Positions 52,103 to 61,099 of a DNA stretch of 64,000 bases are shown here, in pieces. Below the pieces are notes generated by a model. The model saw only the letters and a list, made by a program, of their open reading frames with translations. It made no database searches and was not told where the DNA came from. Source of the stretch: Schaedlerella arabinosiphila. Its GTDB lineage: Bacteria > Bacillota > Clostridia > Lachnospirales > Lachnospiraceae. The DNA lies in assembly GCF_003885045.1 (NCBI RefSeq), contig NZ_RHJS01000002.1, forward strand, positions 3,464,501-3,528,500, read 5' to 3'. How positions within the stretch are numbered: the first letter of the stretch is position 1; each line of letters begins with the position of its first letter. The translations under genes were made by a program, and so were the position numbers.

Positions 52103-53533
52103 TCAGTTCATCTCCTTCTTCATATACAGAAGCTGAGAAATACTTTCGATACGGGTACGCAGCGCCTCTTCACTGTAGTCACGGTCATCCCAGAAATCGG
52201 ATTCCATATAGAAATGCGGAACACCCGTTTTCTTTTCTACCAGGTCTGCACACATCTTCTGGTGTGCTCCCAGCCATCTGTCGAAGTCAAAGAAGCCCAT
52301 CAGCATGCCGTCAGGCTGGTTTGCATTTACCTTTTCCACCATGGACTCTACTTCGCAGCCCATGTTCTGTCCCATCGGGAACCGCAGCCATTCTTCTGCG
52401 AAGCTGGAATAAATATCCGTCGCATACTTATGGGGCGACATCTGGCTCTTGCTTGGTGTCATCGTCTCGCTGAATGTGGTGGCAACACCGTTTTCACGGA
52501 ACAGCCTGTCTACCCACGGGATACAGAACGGTACAAAGTAGCTTCCAAGCTTCGGAGCACCCTTCGGGGTCACGCCGCTGCCGGCCTTGATCTCTGCACG
52601 GATCTCCTGGAGCAGTACGTCGATTGCAGGCTCCATATAGGTATATCCGTTATTAAACGCGGTCACCATCGGCATTGCAAACTGGGTCAGCGCATTTCCT
52701 CCGATGGGAACCGGATCTGCTTTACATACGAGGGATACCAACTGGCCGTATTTGAAGGAATACTTCAGATTTTTAGCCTGTGCGTCCTTCAAAGCCGTCT
52801 CATTGATTTCGATTCCTGTAAGCTCCTGGATCTGGCGGATACCGTCTTTAAATACGCCTGACAGATATTTGATACGTTCCTGATCTTCGTAATCTGTCTC
52901 GTCAATATTGGTATCATGCGCGATACGTGATACAACGGCGGTCCACTCTTCTCCCACCAGGCACTGGATAAATTCATCGGTCTTCGGTCCTTCGTCGCAG
53001 TTCATTCCCCAGCTCCAGATGACATTCGGAGCGACCAGAATCTTCTTCGCAAACGCGGATACACGCATCTTATTCAGCGGGCAGTGGCGGCATCCATATG
53101 TAAAACCGATCTCCTCCGCATAGTTGATATACGGAGCCGCATTATGGAAGAAGGAATTGATCGTATTTACAAGCAGGAAATCCGGGAACCCTACATACAT
53201 ATCCGGACTTGCGGATTTCATAGTGTAATAGGAAAGGGGCACGCATGGAATGATCCCGTATACAACCGGCTTTCCTTCTTTCTTGTTCTCTCTTGCGCCG
53301 ACCACCAGGTCCACAATCTCCCGCAGGAATGCGCCGATCATCATACGAAGTCCTTTGAACTTGATATCCCAGTTCGTCGGAATAAACTCATTGATCGCAA
53401 ACTCTACATTTTCATCGGACAGTCCGATGATCTCTGTCGCTTCCATCCACCTGGGCAGAAATGCGTCCAGTTCTTCCCCGTGAAACTCTGCAAGTTCCAA
53501 AAGCTTTTTGTTCAGTTCTACACACTTAGACAT
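52103..53533 (-). CDS. 2-hydroxyacyl-CoA dehydratase-like subunit (alpha/HadB-like)
   Basis: 476 residues. Fe-S ligands are suggested by GCRHCPLNKMR and NCDEGPKTDEF, and by a late MGQNMGCEVESMV. Late family block: MLMGFFDFDRWLGAHQKM. With the next subunit it would form the catalytic dimer that receives one electron from the ATP-driven activator (54752-55543) and reduces an aromatic or acyl-CoA-type substrate. Third gene of the TetR-operator-controlled operon. Benzoyl-CoA reductase or double-cubane cluster proteins are other possible relatives. Confidence 0.85.
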   Translation of the reverse strand: MSKCVELNKKLLELAEFHGEELDAFLPRWMEATEIIGLSDENVEFAINEFIPTNWDIKFKGLRMMIGAFLREIVDLVVGARENKKEGKPVVYGIIPCVPLSYYTMKSASPDMYVGFPDFLLVNTINSFFHNAAPYINYAEEIGFTYGCRHCPLNKMRVSAFAKKILVAPNVIWSWGMNCDEGPKTDEFIQCLVGEEWTAVVSRIAHDTNIDETDYEDQERIKYLSGVFKDGIRQIQELTGIEINETALKDAQAKNLKYSFKYGQLVSLVCKADPVPIGGNALTQFAMPMVTAFNNGYTYMEPAIDVLLQEIRAEIKAGSGVTPKGAPKLGSYFVPFCIPWVDRLFRENGVATTFSETMTPSKSQMSPHKYATDIYSSFAEEWLRFPMGQNMGCEVESMVEKVNANQPDGMLMGFFDFDRWLGAHQKMCADLVEKKTGVPHFYMESDFWDDRDYSEEALRTRIESISQLLYMKKEMN

Positions 53534-54688
53534 TTATTTTCCCTCCTTAACACTTTCCACGAAGCTCTCAATTCTTGTTGTAAGAGGTCCTGTAGACTCT
53601 CTCGAATACTCATAAGAAGACTCCAGCTTGAGCATCGGAACCTTACTCTCCTCCAGCCATTTTGCGAGACAGGTACATTCCATATCATAGATCTCATCAA
53701 AGCAGAGCTGATACCATACTACGCCGTCGATCCTGTAGTCTTCGATCATCTGTTTAAAATATGCGTACCTCTCCTTCCATCCCGGCTGCATCACGGACAG
53801 CGGCAGTGTATCTACATAGCGGTTCTTCGCGAAATTATGCACCAGATTTCCTTCGGTCTCCACATCCTTCTGCAGTACGCGGTAGCCTTCGTCAAAGTAC
53901 TCTGCAACAATCGCCCCGCCGCTCTGCTCAAAGATTCTCGGAACAGTGTAATCACCGATGGCAACTGCACGGCCGATAAACAAAAGTCTCGGCGCGTCTG
54001 CTTCAAAGATTCCTTCCGCGTCTGCCAGCTTATTGTAAATCGTCTCCAGCTTCTCCAGCATAACGTCCGGATCAACGATAAATGAATAGTGGTGAAGGTG
54101 GATCACATCGTCCAGGCCGACAGGCGGATTGTCCTTTTTCCGAAGGTCGTTGATCTTCCTCAGCCACCCATTGATCTGATTGGATTTTTCAAAGTTTGCC
54201 TTCGCCTCATCCCAGTCCACTTTCTTTCCTGTAATCTCCTCTACCTCAGCGATCATCTCGCGCAGGGACCGCTCATAATAGGCATCCGCACCGTCTGTTT
54301 TCCAGTCCGCCGGAATCCCCACCTTGTTTACTTTGATTCCCTTAAATTCCAGCAGCTCCGTAATACGTCCGATATGGTTGTCTGTCTGCTGTGTAACCAG
54401 CAGGTCGCTGATCGGCATGATCGGGTCCAGCCCAAGCTGCATAAATCCGGCCAATGACCGTGCCAGAGGATTCATGAAACGAAGCATATAGTCCAGAACC
54501 GCATCCGTAGGCTCCGGTTCCCCGCCTCTCAATGCGAGATAGGTCTGGGCGCCCGCCGCGCGGATGATTTCTTCCGGAATATAGGTTCCGTTGTACTCGA
54601 TGATCTTCGCTCCGTCCTTCTTTGCCTGAATCAGTTCTTTTACTCTTCCTCTTGAAAGAGCATCCAATTCTTTCATAATTTCTCTCAC
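53534..54688 (-). CDS. 2-hydroxyacyl-CoA dehydratase-like subunit (beta/HadC-like)
   Basis: 384 residues from a GTG at 54688 with GGAGG nine bases ahead; the ATG at 54676 is too far from it. Family blocks: PEEIIRAAGAQTYLAL near 38, PIMPISDLLVTQQTDNH near 108, and WYQLCFDEIYDMECTCLAKW near 325. The only Cys are the three in that last block. The position where relatives carry a Cys before C/T-D (here TQQTD) has none. It ends one base before the start of the alpha-like gene and pairs with it. Confidence 0.85.
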   Translation of the reverse strand: MREIMKELDALSRGRVKELIQAKKDGAKIIEYNGTYIPEEIIRAAGAQTYLALRGGEPEPTDAVLDYMLRFMNPLARSLAGFMQLGLDPIMPISDLLVTQQTDNHIGRITELLEFKGIKVNKVGIPADWKTDGADAYYERSLREMIAEVEEITGKKVDWDEAKANFEKSNQINGWLRKINDLRKKDNPPVGLDDVIHLHHYSFIVDPDVMLEKLETIYNKLADAEGIFEADAPRLLFIGRAVAIGDYTVPRIFEQSGGAIVAEYFDEGYRVLQKDVETEGNLVHNFAKNRYVDTLPLSVMQPGWKERYAYFKQMIEDYRIDGVVWYQLCFDEIYDMECTCLAKWLEESKVPMLKLESSYEYSRESTGPLTTRIESFVESVKEGK

Positions 54689-54751
54689 TTGTGTCTGCCT
54701 CCTTTTTCTTAAGTGATTTTTATTGCCACGCAGAATAAACTGCGCAGGTTT

Positions 54752-55543
54752 CTATGCCTTCTGATGTTCCTTCCGCGCCCGGAGAGCCGCCCCGAGGGCC
54801 GCCGTGGACTGGGGCTTTTCAATTGCATGTACCTCTTTATTCAGAAGCTTTGCAAAAATGCGCTCAATCCCCTTATTATTCGCAACTCCGCCGGAAAAAA
54901 CGATGGGTTCCGGAAATGAGATTCTTGCCGCCTTGCCCTGGGCAATGATTCTTCTGGCTATGGATACCCCCGTCCCGGCCGCAATATCTTCAATCGGAAT
55001 ATTCTGGGACAGATGGGATATGATCTCCGACTCTGCGAAAATCGTACACATACTGCTGATCTCAACCGGATTTTCCGCTTTCAGAATCAGGTCTGAGAGT
55101 TCTTCCATCTCTACTCCCAGAAGCCGGTGCGTCAATACTTCAAAAAATCTTCCCGTACCTGCCGCGCACTTGTCATTCATCCCGAATTTATCCACATTTC
55201 CGCCTGCGTCCAATTCGATGACCTTGCTGTCCTGCCCGCCGATGTCTATGATCGTACGTGCACCTGGGTACACATACTCGGTTCCCACCGCATGGGCAAT
55301 GATCTCAGGAATGTTTTTATCTGCCCGTTCAAACGCTTTCCTTCCATAACCGGTGGATATCGTATATGCGACGTCCTCTATGGAAGCGCCTGCCTTCTCC
55401 AGCACGTTCTGCAGTACCTTCTCGCCGCTGGCATTGCGGTTAAACTCCGTCATAATCGATGCGAACATGACTTCCCGGCCGTCCTCGTCTACAAGCGCGG
55501 CCTTTGAAGTCGTAGACCCTATATCAACTCCTGCGTACAGCAT
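54752..55543 (-). CDS. 2-hydroxyacyl-CoA dehydratase activator ATPase (HgdC-like)
   Basis: 263 residues, BadF/BadG/HgdC fold. ATP motifs VDIGSTTSKAALV and IDIGGQDSKVI; cluster Cys in MNDKCAAGTGRF and SSMCTIFAESEII. A homodimer bridged by one [4Fe-4S], it uses ATP to push a low-potential electron into the dehydratase pair. First gene of the operon, behind AAAGGAGA and two candidate operators. Confidence 0.95.
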   Translation of the reverse strand: MLYAGVDIGSTTSKAALVDEDGREVMFASIMTEFNRNASGEKVLQNVLEKAGASIEDVAYTISTGYGRKAFERADKNIPEIIAHAVGTEYVYPGARTIIDIGGQDSKVIELDAGGNVDKFGMNDKCAAGTGRFFEVLTHRLLGVEMEELSDLILKAENPVEISSMCTIFAESEIISHLSQNIPIEDIAAGTGVSIARRIIAQGKAARISFPEPIVFSGGVANNKGIERIFAKLLNKEVHAIEKPQSTAALGAALRARKEHQKA

Positions 55544-55564
55544 ATTGTTCTCCTTTCGCTTTTA

Positions 55565-55577
55565 TTTACATTGTAAA
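55565..55577. promoter_or_regulatory. Candidate TetR operator 1
   Basis: TTTACATTGTAAA, a 13-bp palindrome ~15-25 bases before the activator start codon and 55 bp from a near-identical palindrome. Likely bound by the TetR-family protein encoded just upstream (55743-56315). Confidence 0.7.
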
Positions 55578-55619
55578 TAATCATGTAAAATTGAAGCACA
55601 CCTCTGTGCGCTTTATTTA

Positions 55620-55674
55620 TTTACATCGTAAATTTTATAGTATAAAAATAACATGTATTGCACTTTTTGTCAAT
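55620..55674 (-). promoter_or_regulatory. Promoter of the dehydratase operon with candidate TetR operator 2
   Basis: TTTACATCGTAAA (55620-55632) lies right after a possible -10 (TATTTT, 55645-55650) that is 18 bp from a perfect -35 TTGACA (55669-55674) on the minus strand. A repressor bound here would block starting. A smaller palindrome GCACA-CCTC-TGTGC lies between the two operators (55596-55609). Confidence 0.68.
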
Positions 55675-55742
55675 TGGCCACACATGTTCTTTTTATTCTT
55701 TATGCATATTGCACAAACCCCAATATTCTTTTTTGTCGGATT

Positions 55743-56315
55743 TCACCGCCCCAGGTCAAACACACGATCTACGCAATATTCTACCTGATACAAAAATTCA
55801 TCTTTGGACAGCGGATTGATCCCGTTAATATATTTTTTCAGCTCGCTGTACATCATATCTTCACAGATCCTGCATGCAAGCTGGTAATCCCGTTCTTTGC
55901 TGTACTTATAATAGGACTGGAGCGGATTGACAAATAACCGCAGTTCCGCGTCCGCATAAAACTTCGTGTACCCTTCCCCCAGCATAAATTTCATTAAATT
56001 CCTGTGCTTTTCGCCGTATTCATAAAACTGCTCTGCATAAATCTTTATAAATGCAGCCACACCGCTTCTGTCCTTTTTCTCTTTCAGAGACAGCTTCTGT
56101 ATAATGTTTCGGAACAGTTCATTGTATCCCCTGATCATCAGTTCCCGCTTCACTTCATCAATATTGCTCACATAATTATACATGGTCATAGAGGAAACCC
56201 CAAGCTCGGAAGCGATCCGGCGTGCGGACAGAACCTCGATCCCCTCCTCTTCCACAATCGATACCGCAATATCTATAATCTGCTGTTTGTCATACAGAAC
56301 TTTATTTCTTCCCAT
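55743..56315 (-). CDS. TetR/AcrR-family regulator
   Basis: 190 residues. The helix-turn-helix is in SARRIASELGVSSMTMYNYV (residues ~29-48); the rest is a helical ligand domain. Its start lies 14 bases inside the end of the dehydratase-like gene 56302-57738, so both are made together. It likely controls the operon starting at 55543 through the TTTACAT-palindromes. The effector may be a CoA compound of the pathway (inference). Confidence 0.9.
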   Translation of the reverse strand: MGRNKVLYDKQQIIDIAVSIVEEEGIEVLSARRIASELGVSSMTMYNYVSNIDEVKRELMIRGYNELFRNIIQKLSLKEKKDRSGVAAFIKIYAEQFYEYGEKHRNLMKFMLGEGYTKFYADAELRLFVNPLQSYYKYSKERDYQLACRICEDMMYSELKKYINGINPLSKDEFLYQVEYCVDRVFDLGR

Positions 56316-57738
56316 AGTCTGCCCTTACCATCTGACGAATTCTTGTATGGTAGGAGATATTCTGAATTCGAGACAGTCTGCCCTCCTTAGTAAATGTTGC
56401 GTCATTCCAGAAATTCCCCTCCAGATAATAATGGGGAATCTCTGTACTCTCCTCAATAATCTGAATCGTAGTCTTATGCATGCCCTCTATCCAGCAGTCA
56501 AAAGAGAAAAAGCCATATAATACGCCGTCCACCGGTCTTTCTTTCAGGATGCGTATCACCATGTTGGCCTCATCCCCGGAATTGACAGACGACGGATGGG
56601 ACAGCCACTGCTTCGCCATAATCCTGTAGATGTCCGAATCGTCCTCGCACTGCTTCTGGATGGAGGAAGTCGCAAAATACATATCATACGCAATATTGAT
56701 CCCCTGGCTTTCGAAAACCTGCCCCACCCAGGGGACACAATACGGCGTAAAAAAGCATGCAAACTTCGGAGCACCTGCCGGCAGCCTGCCTTCCCTTCTC
56801 TGAATCCGCTCCCGGATCTCCTCCGTAAAGACATCAATCGCCTCCAGAAAATACTGCCATCCCGTATCAAAGGGTGTATGCTGTATAGAACTGAACAGCG
56901 TAAATTCATTGCAGGAAACCGGCTGCGGATCGGCCTCGTAGATCAGCCGGGTCATTTCCTCCAGCTTTGAGACATATTCCTGATAGAGTTCCTCTGCTTT
57001 TATGATATGCTGTTTATTCACGACAATACCAGTATAACCTGAAATCTCTTTTTGTGCAAATGCTATCCTCTCGGACAGATATGCAACTCTTCTGTCATCC
57101 TGGGCTTCCCGAACTCCCATCTTCACATCGTGGGGCATCATTGTGACCACAGAGTGCCCTTCCGACTCCATATTCAGGCATTTCATATACTCGTCCGTTT
57201 TGGGCCCTTCATTGCAGAGCATCCCCCAATTCCATTCGACTGTCGGCGCCGCGATGATCCCTTCGCACTGGGCATTGATCCGCATCCGGTTTTTTCCGCA
57301 GTGCTGCCCGTTTTTATTCAGACAGGAAAAGTCCTTTCCCTGCATCAGCTCCGTCTTTCCAAATAATACCCGGATCACAGAGATCAATAGAAAATCCGGC
57401 TGCGAGATGTGAATCTGTTCCCCGCCTGCCACCTTATTTGCATAGACTGCCGCCGGATGTACGGGTAAATTGCAGTATATGATCCGGTCTCCCCTTTCCT
57501 TGAACTCCGAAAGCCTGGAAAACTGGATCAGTTCACGGATATAGGCCCCGATGCACTTTCTGACGCCCTTTAATGAGATATCCCAGTACTGCGGTATCCA
57601 TTTCTCCAATGAATACCGCACATCCTCCTCCGAAACATTGAGTAGACCGCACACATTTTTCCAAAAAGGAAGGCTTTCCTGTACTTCCTCCTCTGAAAAC
57701 TCAAACGCCGCTAAATATTGCCTGTATATATCGCCCAT
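56302..57738 (-). CDS. 2-hydroxyacyl-CoA dehydratase/benzoyl-CoA reductase-like protein, regulator-linked
   Basis: 478 residues from ATG 57738 (a TTG just before is also possible). Conserved QHCGKNRMRINA and LCNEGPKTDEYMKC, late VDGVLYGFFSFDCWIEGMHKT. Closest in plan to 52103-53533. It sits upstream of the TetR gene, away from the activator operon, and is divergent from the ferredoxin-like gene at 57965. It may be a sensor-linked or alternative substrate subunit; no partner beta-subunit follows it. Confidence 0.8.
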   Translation of the reverse strand: MGDIYRQYLAAFEFSEEEVQESLPFWKNVCGLLNVSEEDVRYSLEKWIPQYWDISLKGVRKCIGAYIRELIQFSRLSEFKERGDRIIYCNLPVHPAAVYANKVAGGEQIHISQPDFLLISVIRVLFGKTELMQGKDFSCLNKNGQHCGKNRMRINAQCEGIIAAPTVEWNWGMLCNEGPKTDEYMKCLNMESEGHSVVTMMPHDVKMGVREAQDDRRVAYLSERIAFAQKEISGYTGIVVNKQHIIKAEELYQEYVSKLEEMTRLIYEADPQPVSCNEFTLFSSIQHTPFDTGWQYFLEAIDVFTEEIRERIQRREGRLPAGAPKFACFFTPYCVPWVGQVFESQGINIAYDMYFATSSIQKQCEDDSDIYRIMAKQWLSHPSSVNSGDEANMVIRILKERPVDGVLYGFFSFDCWIEGMHKTTIQIIEESTEIPHYYLEGNFWNDATFTKEGRLSRIQNISYHTRIRQMVRADYGKK

Positions 57739-57964
57739 CAAATAATGTCCCTTCCCGAATCCAAAAAATATTTTCTAGTATTATACATCACATTCTACAT
57801 TTTTTAAAGATATACACAGTAAATTTATCTGCGAAAATCAGGAATCCCATGCAATTTTCCCCATTCCATGTTATAATCTATTTACGCGCGAGATTCACCA
57901 TGCCGGCTTTCTTTTCACCTGCCCGGTATGGATGGACATATCAAAGGATAAAGGAGTTTTTACT

Positions 57965-58747
57965 ATGAAGATGAACGAACTGAAATTGGTCTATTTCAGC
58001 CCTACAGGAACCACAAGGAAGGTCATCATGGAAATATCTGCCAATATTAACCTGAAATCCGTCTCATACGACCTGACGGTACATAAGGAAAAAAAGCCTT
58101 CCCTGAAATTTAAGAGCAATGACCTGGTGCTCTTTGGAATCCCGGTATATGCGGGCCGTGTGCCGTCCACTTTTCTGGAATATTTTGAAAATCTTTCCGG
58201 ACAGGGTACGCCGGCTGCTCTGGTTGCCACCTACGGCTGCCGGGAATACGAGGACGCGCTGTTAGAGCTGAAAAACGAAGTAGAAAGCCGGGGCTTTAAA
58301 GTCATCGGCGCGGCGGCATTTCCCACCGAGCACTCCATCGTCCGCTCCATCGGGCTCGGCCGTCCCAATAAACAGGATCTGAAAGGAATTGCGGACTTCG
58401 GCATGCAGTTAAACCGCCGTGTCCAATCCGAGACATCCTTCGACCAGTTCAATATTGTGGTTCCTGGCAATATGCCTTACCGGAAGGCCGGGGCTGCCCA
58501 ACTGACTCCCAAGGTCGATGTTACCGCATGTACCATGTGCGGTTCCTGCGCAAAAAGCTGTCCCACAGGCGCTATAGACGCGAAAGACCCAAAAAAGACG
58601 AATAAAAAGAAATGTATTAGCTGCCAGAAGTGTCTCCGGATCTGTAAGCAGAAGGCCCGTTATGTCAGCGGCACAAAAATGAAGCTGCTCACCGGAAAGC
58701 TGAACAAGGCATGCCAGAGTGACAAGAAGGCGGACATTTTCCTCTAA
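57965..58747 (+). CDS. EFR1-type flavodoxin-ferredoxin protein
   Basis: 260 residues from the ATG at 57965, eight bases after AAGGAG. The N-terminal flavodoxin-like domain starts LVYFSPTGTTRK. The C-terminus has two [4Fe-4S] sites, CTMCGSCAKSCPTGAI and CISCQKCLRICKQKA. It can carry low-potential electrons between flavin and Fe-S partners. It is divergent from the dehydratase-like gene, with a -10 TATAAT at 57872. A plausible electron donor for the activator; unproven. Confidence 0.88.
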   Translation: MKMNELKLVYFSPTGTTRKVIMEISANINLKSVSYDLTVHKEKKPSLKFKSNDLVLFGIPVYAGRVPSTFLEYFENLSGQGTPAALVATYGCREYEDALLELKNEVESRGFKVIGAAAFPTEHSIVRSIGLGRPNKQDLKGIADFGMQLNRRVQSETSFDQFNIVVPGNMPYRKAGAAQLTPKVDVTACTMCGSCAKSCPTGAIDAKDPKKTNKKKCISCQKCLRICKQKARYVSGTKMKLLTGKLNKACQSDKKADIFL

Positions 58748-58773
58748 TATGGAATTACATACCGACCGCAGCA

Positions 58774-58812
58774 CAAAAAAACAGACTACCTTTGTTAGAT
58801 AGTCTGTTTTTT
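58774..58812. terminator. Two-way terminator between EFR1 gene and htpG
   Basis: AAAAAACAGACTA and TAGTCTGTTTTTT form a long stem with A/T runs on both sides; serves both convergent genes. Confidence 0.92.
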
Positions 58813-58827
58813 ATCTGTGTCTGATGA

Positions 58828-60963
58828 TTATTTTGTCAGCAGCATCATGATCTCGTTGCTTCTCTGTACAAATGCGGTCATTTCCTCCGGATTGAGAGGT
58901 TTATGCGCGATCATTGCCAGGTCATAGAGCTGCTTGCAGATCATGGATATATGTGTATCCTCCTTGTTCTCCGTCACAAACTTCACCAGCGGGTGGTTTG
59001 CGTTCAGTACCAGCGTCGCCTGTCCGCCAAGACCCATATCCATGCCGCCGCCCATGCTGTACATGCGCATCATTTCCTCCATACGCCTGGACTGCTCGGA
59101 AAGAACAGCCATGGAAGCAATGCTGTCGTCCTTGAGCTTCTCAACCTTGACTTCCAGCTTCTCGTTGTTCAGTTCCTTGCGGAACAGCTCCACCAGCTCG
59201 TCTGTAAGCTTCTGAAATTCTTCCTTGTCGCTCTCATCTACTTCATCCTTCAGGGAATCATGCACCTCCGCATCAATCCTCTGGAACCTTACATCCTCAT
59301 TTCGCTGCTCCAGGTAGGTGATAAATGCGGAATCAATGTTGTGTGTCAGGATCACCGCATCCTGTCCCTGTTCCTTGAACATCTTGATATACTGGCTCTG
59401 CTGCTGTTCATCCGTCACGTAGTAAACGTTGAGAGGTTCTTTTTTCTTCTCCTCCTCGGAGTCTCCGACAACCTCCGCTTCTACGGCCTCCGCCCCGTCG
59501 CCGGCCTTACTGTCCTGTGCGTCAGCATCTGATACTTGCGCTTCCTCCTGCGCCGCTGCGTCTACGGTCTCCGGATTTTCCACAGTCTCTATATTTTCCT
59601 CTTCACCGGAGGCTTTCTTTGCATTCTCAATATATTCTTCCAGAGTCAGGTACTTGTGCTCCAGGTTCTTATAAAGGATCGAGCCCTTGATCTTGTCTCC
59701 GAACTTCTCGTCCTTTAAGCATCCGAACTTGAGGAACGGGCTGATATCATCCCAGTACTTCTCATAGTTCTCCTTGTCGGTCTTGAACATGCCGTTCAGC
59801 TTGTCCGCCACCTTCTTGGAAATATAATCCGCTACTTTATTTACAAAACCGTCGTTCTGCAGCGCGCTTCTGGATACGTTCAGCGGCAGATCCGGACAGT
59901 CGATGACGCCCTTTAATACCATCAGAAATTCCGGAATCACTTCCTTGATATTGTCCGCGATAAATACCTGGTTGTTATACAGCTTGATGGTTCCCTCGAT
60001 GGAATCGTATTCCGTATTGATCTTCGGGAAATACAGGATTCCCTTCAAATTAAACGGATAGTCCATATTCAGGTGGATCCAGAACAACGGCTCCTTATAA
60101 TCCAAAAATACCTTGCGGTAAAATTCAATATATTCTTCCTTCGTACAGTCGCTTGGGTTCTTGCCCCACAGGGGATGGATATCACTGAGGGAAACCGGAC
60201 GCTTCACGATCTTCGCTTTCTTCTTCGGCTCGCCCTCTTCGCCTTCCTTAGGCTCCTCCGTGATATGCTCTACCACTTCGTCTGTCTCCAGCACGTCTGC
60301 CTCGTCGATGGTCTCATACTCTGTCTCCGCATTCGCCTTGGACAGGAAGATCTCCACTGGCATGAAGGAGCAGTACTTCTCCAGCACTTCTCTTGCACGG
60401 TACTCATTGGCAAATTCCAGGCTGTCGTCATTCAGGAACAGGGTAATCTCCGTTCCCACCTCCTGCTTGCTGCCGTCCTGCATCTCGTACTCTGTGCCGC
60501 CGTTGCTGACCCAATGTACCGATACGGCATCCTTACGGTAGGACAGGGAATCAATGTGCACCTCATCGGCAACCATGAATGCGGAATAGAAGCCCAGGCC
60601 GAAATGCCCGATCATCTCATCCTCCGTGGTCTTATCCTTATACTTCTCCAGGAACTGCGTAGCGCCTGAGAAGGCGATCTGCGTAATATATTCTTCCACT
60701 TCCTCTGCGGTCATACCAAGGCCGTTATCAATAAACTTCAGCGTCTTCTCTTCCGGGTTGACGATCACCTGAATCTTTGCCTTGTAATCCTCCGGCATCT
60801 CATATTCGCCCATCATGTCCAGCTTTTTCAGCTTTGTGATCGCGTCGCAGCCGTTGGAGATCAGCTCTCTCATAAAAATATCGTGGTCAGAATATACCCA
60901 CTTCTTGATTATTGGAAATATATTCTCACTGTCAATGGATAAATTGCCTCTTTTTGTTCCCAT
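58828..60963 (-). CDS. htpG: Hsp90-family chaperone HtpG with acidic insertions
   Basis: 711 residues from ATG 60963, eight bases after AAGGAG; ordinary HtpG has ~620-640. The N-terminal ATPase domain shows ELISNGCDAITKL, DNGLGM and GHFGLGFYSAFMVAD. A charged link (EEPKEGEEGEPKKKAK) lies between N and middle domains, and a ~60-residue acidic insertion (EEENIETVENPETVDAAAQE onward) lies in the middle domain before PLNVYYVTDEQQQ. The C-terminal domain is normal. Stress chaperone. Controlled by CIRCE, see below. Confidence 0.96.
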   Translation of the reverse strand: MGTKRGNLSIDSENIFPIIKKWVYSDHDIFMRELISNGCDAITKLKKLDMMGEYEMPEDYKAKIQVIVNPEEKTLKFIDNGLGMTAEEVEEYITQIAFSGATQFLEKYKDKTTEDEMIGHFGLGFYSAFMVADEVHIDSLSYRKDAVSVHWVSNGGTEYEMQDGSKQEVGTEITLFLNDDSLEFANEYRAREVLEKYCSFMPVEIFLSKANAETEYETIDEADVLETDEVVEHITEEPKEGEEGEPKKKAKIVKRPVSLSDIHPLWGKNPSDCTKEEYIEFYRKVFLDYKEPLFWIHLNMDYPFNLKGILYFPKINTEYDSIEGTIKLYNNQVFIADNIKEVIPEFLMVLKGVIDCPDLPLNVSRSALQNDGFVNKVADYISKKVADKLNGMFKTDKENYEKYWDDISPFLKFGCLKDEKFGDKIKGSILYKNLEHKYLTLEEYIENAKKASGEEENIETVENPETVDAAAQEEAQVSDADAQDSKAGDGAEAVEAEVVGDSEEEKKKEPLNVYYVTDEQQQSQYIKMFKEQGQDAVILTHNIDSAFITYLEQRNEDVRFQRIDAEVHDSLKDEVDESDKEEFQKLTDELVELFRKELNNEKLEVKVEKLKDDSIASMAVLSEQSRRMEEMMRMYSMGGGMDMGLGGQATLVLNANHPLVKFVTENKEDTHISMICKQLYDLAMIAHKPLNPEEMTAFVQRSNEIMMLLTK

Positions 60964-61063
60964 GTAAAACACTCCTTTTCTATGATTTTCATGTATTGAT
61001 ATATGAACCTGAAACAGACACTCCTGTAAGCCATTCTGTGTCCGCTTTCTTTGTCTAGATGAT

Positions 61064-61092
61064 ATTCTAATACAGGTTTTTTAAAAAGTCAA
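61064..61092 (-). promoter_or_regulatory. Promoter of htpG
   Basis: -35 TTGACT (61087-61092), 17-bp spacer, -10 TAGAAT (61064-61069), minus strand, just downstream of the CIRCE element. Confidence 0.85.
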
Positions 61093-61099
61093 CACAAAA

